Below are positions 5,643 to 7,762 of a stretch of DNA of 7,762 bases, piece by piece (the stretch's first letter is position 1; each line of letters begins with the position of its first letter). A program made the translations under genes and the position numbers. Below the pieces are notes generated by a model. It saw only the letters and a program-made list of their open reading frames with translations, did no database searches and had not been told where the DNA came from. Source of the DNA: Phenylobacterium aquaticum (GTDB taxonomy: Bacteria; Pseudomonadota; Alphaproteobacteria; Caulobacterales; Caulobacteraceae). Location of the stretch: positions 1 to 7,762 of the forward strand of contig NZ_CANCLE010000169.1 in assembly GCF_947378715.1 (NCBI RefSeq), read 5' to 3'.

Positions 5643-7007
5643 ATGGGTAAGACGAGTTTGATGGCCGCAGTGGCGGTGACGATCATGGCGGCCCAGGCGG
5701 GCGGCGCTTGGGCGGCGGCCAAGGCGCCCGCGCCGGTTCCGGCTGCGGCCCCGCTGGCCTTTCCGGGCGCGCTGGGTTGGGCGGCGACGACGCCGGGCGG
5801 CCGGGGCGGCCGGATCATCAAGGTGACGACGCTGGCCTCCGAGGGGCCAGGGTCCCTGCGTGAGGCCGTCGACGCCAAGGGCCCCCGGATCATCGTCTTC
5901 GAGGTCGGCGGGGTGATCGATCTCGACCGCAAGACCCTGGTGATCACCGAGCCCTTCGTGACCATCGCCGGTCAGACGGCGCCCTCGCCGGGGATCAGCC
6001 TGATCCGGGGCGGTGTCGACATCCCCGGCCATGACGTGGTGATGCAGCACATCCGGGTGCGCCCGGGCGACGCCGGCCAGCCCAAGAAGAGCGGTTGGGA
6101 GGAGGACGCGCTCTCCACCCAGGGCGCGGCCTATAACGTCATCGTCGACCACTGCACCCTGACCTGGGGCACTGATGAGAACATGTCGGTCTCAGGTCCG
6201 CGCTTCACCGGCAAGACGCCGGACGACTGGCGGGCCGGCACCTCGCACCGGATCACCTATTCGAACAATATCGTGGCCGAGGGCTTGAGCTACGCCACGC
6301 ACATGAAGATCGAGCACTCCAAGGGCTCGCTGATCCACGACAATGTCACCGACCTGTTGATCGTCGGCAATCTCTACGCCCACAACTATGAGCGCAGCGC
6401 CCTGTTCAAGGGCGGCGACCGGGCGGTGATGGCCAACAACCTGATCTTCGATCCGGGCCAGCGGGCCGTGCACTACAATCTGCAGGCCGAGGAATGGGGC
6501 GATCACCCCTATCAGACCGGCGAACTGTCGGTGGTCGGCAATGTGCTGCGGGCCGGGATGTCGACCCCGGACCAGCTCGCCTTCTTCGAACTCGGCGGCT
6601 ATGGCGACGTCGAATATTATGGCCGCGACAACATCGCCGTGGACCGCATCGGCCGGCCGCTGCCGCAGCTGGGCCGCTACACCACCTCGCCCGCCAGGAT
6701 CATCGAGACCAAGACCGCGCCGATCTGGCCCCAGGGCTTCACGCCCATGCCGGCGGCGGATGTCCAGAAGTCCGTGCTGCACAATGCCGGGGCCAGGCCC
6801 TGGGACCGCGACTATGACGATGTCCGCCTGCTGGCCGACGTCGCCGAGGGCCGAGGGATCATCATCAATTCCCAGGACGACATTCACGGCTATCCGCACC
6901 AGAAGGAGACCTTCCGGGCCTTCAATCCAGACGACTGGAACCTGTTCGACATGACGCCCAGGCGGCCCGAGGTGCTGGACAACGGAGCGCATTCGAAGGG
7001 GACGTAG
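5643..7007 (+). CDS. Secreted pectate lyase, polysaccharide lyase family 1 type
   Basis: A complete 454-residue enzyme expected to cleave polygalacturonate by beta-elimination, giving 4,5-unsaturated oligogalacturonides, with Ca2+ as cofactor. Seen: a Sec-type signal peptide (Lys3, hydrophobic core about 5-19, likely cut after AWA at 24 or two residues later), then an Ala/Pro-rich linker to about 37. The mature start AFPGALGWA (39-47) with GGRGG (52-56), VTTL (61-64) and GPGSLREAV (68-76) is typical of this pectate lyase group. The parallel beta-helix core includes VIVDHCTLTWGTDE (166-179), which carries acidic residues of the calcium region, and HNYERSALFKGG (247-258), whose Arg251 is the candidate catalytic base. 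A family-like tail contains NAGARPWDRD (381-390). It probably acts in the periplasm or outside the cell. It is divergent from the hydratase-transporter operon and ends eight bases from a convergent oxidoreductase gene. Exact calcium ligands were not aligned. Confidence 0.93.
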   Translation: MGKTSLMAAVAVTIMAAQAGGAWAAAKAPAPVPAAAPLAFPGALGWAATTPGGRGGRIIKVTTLASEGPGSLREAVDAKGPRIIVFEVGGVIDLDRKTLVITEPFVTIAGQTAPSPGISLIRGGVDIPGHDVVMQHIRVRPGDAGQPKKSGWEEDALSTQGAAYNVIVDHCTLTWGTDENMSVSGPRFTGKTPDDWRAGTSHRITYSNNIVAEGLSYATHMKIEHSKGSLIHDNVTDLLIVGNLYAHNYERSALFKGGDRAVMANNLIFDPGQRAVHYNLQAEEWGDHPYQTGELSVVGNVLRAGMSTPDQLAFFELGGYGDVEYYGRDNIAVDRIGRPLPQLGRYTTSPARIIETKTAPIWPQGFTPMPAADVQKSVLHNAGARPWDRDYDDVRLLADVAEGRGIIINSQDDIHGYPHQKETFRAFNPDDWNLFDMTPRRPEVLDNGAHSKGT

Positions 7008-7015
7008 GGCTGGCG

Positions 7016-7762
7016 TCAGGAGAGGGCGTCGTAGGCCCTCTCGACCGCGCCGCGCCAGGTGGCGTTGGCGACCAGCGCGCGCGGGAACACCTGCTCCAGG
7101 GCCAGGAAGGCGTCGACGCCCTTGAGCTCCTTCAGCGTCCCGGCGAGCGGATCGGTGATCTCCGCGCCCTCGGCGGCGCGGCGTTCAATGAAGCGCATCC
7201 AGGCGGCGATCGGCACGGCGAGGCGTGTCACTGAGCGGCCTGACGCCAGCGCGTCGGCGGTGGTTTCCAGGATGCGGAAAGGCAGCTTCTGGGTGCCGTC
7301 CCAGGCGATCTGGCTGAGCCTGTGGGCGATGGCCGGGTTGCGGAAGCGGGCCAGGATGGCGGCGATATAGGCCGGGGTGTCCAGGCCCGGCACGGCGCCC
7401 AGGGTGGGGGCGATATCCTCGGCCATCAGGGTCTCGACGAAGCCGGCGAGCTCCGGGTCGGCCATGGCCGCGGCGACGGTCTCGTGGCCCTTGAGCAGGC
7501 CGACATAGGCGAGCGTCGAATGGGCGCCGTTCAGCAGCCGCAGCTTGGCGCGCTCGAAGGCGGCGACGTCGGAGGTGAGTATCACCCCTGCGGCTGCGAA
7601 GGCGGCCGACAGATCGCCCAGCCTGTCCTCGATCACCCATTGTACGAAGCCCTCCCGCTGCACCGGCCAGGCGTCGAAGAGGCCGGTGGCGGCCTCGACC
7701 TGGGCGCGCAGGGCGTCGTCGGTGGCGGGCGTGATGGAATCGACCATGGTCGAGGCGAACAC
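7016..7762 (-). CDS. Mannitol dehydrogenase family oxidoreductase, C-terminal part (fructuronate/tagaturonate reductase type)
   Basis: The last 248 residues of a long-chain polyol dehydrogenase; the NAD-binding N-terminal half lies to the right of the window. The family interconverts ketoses or keto-uronates and polyols or aldonates with NAD(H); UxuB, UxaB and MtlD belong to it. Seen (fragment numbering): FASTMVDSITPAT (2-14), the usual domain-junction motif; FVQWVIEDRLG (39-49); the catalytic-region helix KLRLLNGAHSTLAYVG with Lys73, Asn78 and His81 in the conserved K, N and H positions; and later IAWDGTQKLPFRIL. The reading frame is open to base 7762 and the Val/Phe at its edge is internal, so no start is present. 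Beside a pectate lyase and hexuronate importer, reduction of fructuronate or tagaturonate is the likeliest job, but mannitol or arabinitol activity cannot be ruled out from this half. It converges on the lyase with eight bases between the stops. Confidence 0.9.
   Translation of the reverse strand: MFASTMVDSITPATDDALRAQVEAATGLFDAWPVQREGFVQWVIEDRLGDLSAAFAAAGVILTSDVAAFERAKLRLLNGAHSTLAYVGLLKGHETVAAAMADPELAGFVETLMAEDIAPTLGAVPGLDTPAYIAAILARFRNPAIAHRLSQIAWDGTQKLPFRILETTADALASGRSVTRLAVPIAAWMRFIERRAAEGAEITDPLAGTLKELKGVDAFLALEQVFPRALVANATWRGAVERAYDALS
7020..7042. terminator. Possible bidirectional hairpin terminator between lyase and oxidoreductase
   Basis: A perfect 8-bp stem, GAGAGGGC (7020-7027) and GCCCTCTC (7035-7042), encloses a 7-base loop. 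It begins 13 bases after the pectate lyase stop and lies within the last codons of the convergent oxidoreductase. No run of T follows on either strand, so it is not a classical intrinsic terminator. It could still mark the 3' end of the lyase message or stabilise it. Confidence 0.35.

Noticed and set aside
2747..5650. A 967-codon open frame on the plus strand, antisense to the transporter and hydratase
   Set aside because: Its translation is a low-complexity mix rich in Gly, Asp, His, Gln and Ala with no recognisable domain, and it crosses three well-supported genes. Long antisense frames of this kind are expected in GC-rich DNA.
6192..6992. Minus-strand open frame opposite the pectate lyase
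   Set aside because: It is antisense to a clear beta-helix lyase and its Val/Gly/Asp/His-rich translation matches no known family.

Overview
The window is very GC-rich, with compact, mostly abutting genes. Its gene content (a CYP153-type P450, a periplasmic pectate lyase and a hexuronate transporter) fits an alphaproteobacterium of the Caulobacterales, such as Caulobacter, Phenylobacterium or Brevundimonas. This placement is inferred from composition and protein style, not from a marker gene. Seven protein-coding genes are supported; two of them run off the window edges. No RNA gene, insertion sequence, CRISPR array or tRNA-like attachment site was seen.

Left block (1-3281), oxidative and membrane functions: an acyltransferase-3 membrane protein (its 3' part lies outside the window) sits 38 bp downstream of a CYP153-family cytochrome P450 on the minus strand. 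Across a 186-bp intergenic region, which is unusually AT-rich near its right end, a YdhS-like FAD/NAD(P)-binding protein is transcribed in the opposite direction. No ferredoxin or classical ferredoxin reductase accompanies the P450 here.

Right block (3278-7762), pectin and hexuronate use: on the minus strand, a MhpD-type (fumarylacetoacetate hydrolase superfamily) hydratase is followed by an ExuT-like MFS transporter. Divergent from them is a secreted family-1 pectate lyase. Convergent with the lyase is the C-terminal part of a mannitol-dehydrogenase-family oxidoreductase, the family of fructuronate and tagaturonate reductases. The inferred logic is that the lyase cuts pectate outside the cytoplasm, the MFS protein imports hexuronate, and the oxidoreductase begins cytoplasmic reduction. 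The role of the hydratase is not obvious. A 20-bp imperfect palindrome with the LacI-family core (TGnnAnCGnTnnCA, 7 of 8 defined bases) lies in the divergent promoter region of hydratase and lyase, so a LacI-type sugar regulator may control both arms.

The two blocks meet at a 4-bp tail-to-tail overlap (CTAA, 3278-3281) that supplies both stop codons. I found no clearly new biological system. The best leads are the LacI-like operator, the out-of-place hydratase, and the P450 paired with an uncharacterised flavoprotein instead of its usual redox partners.
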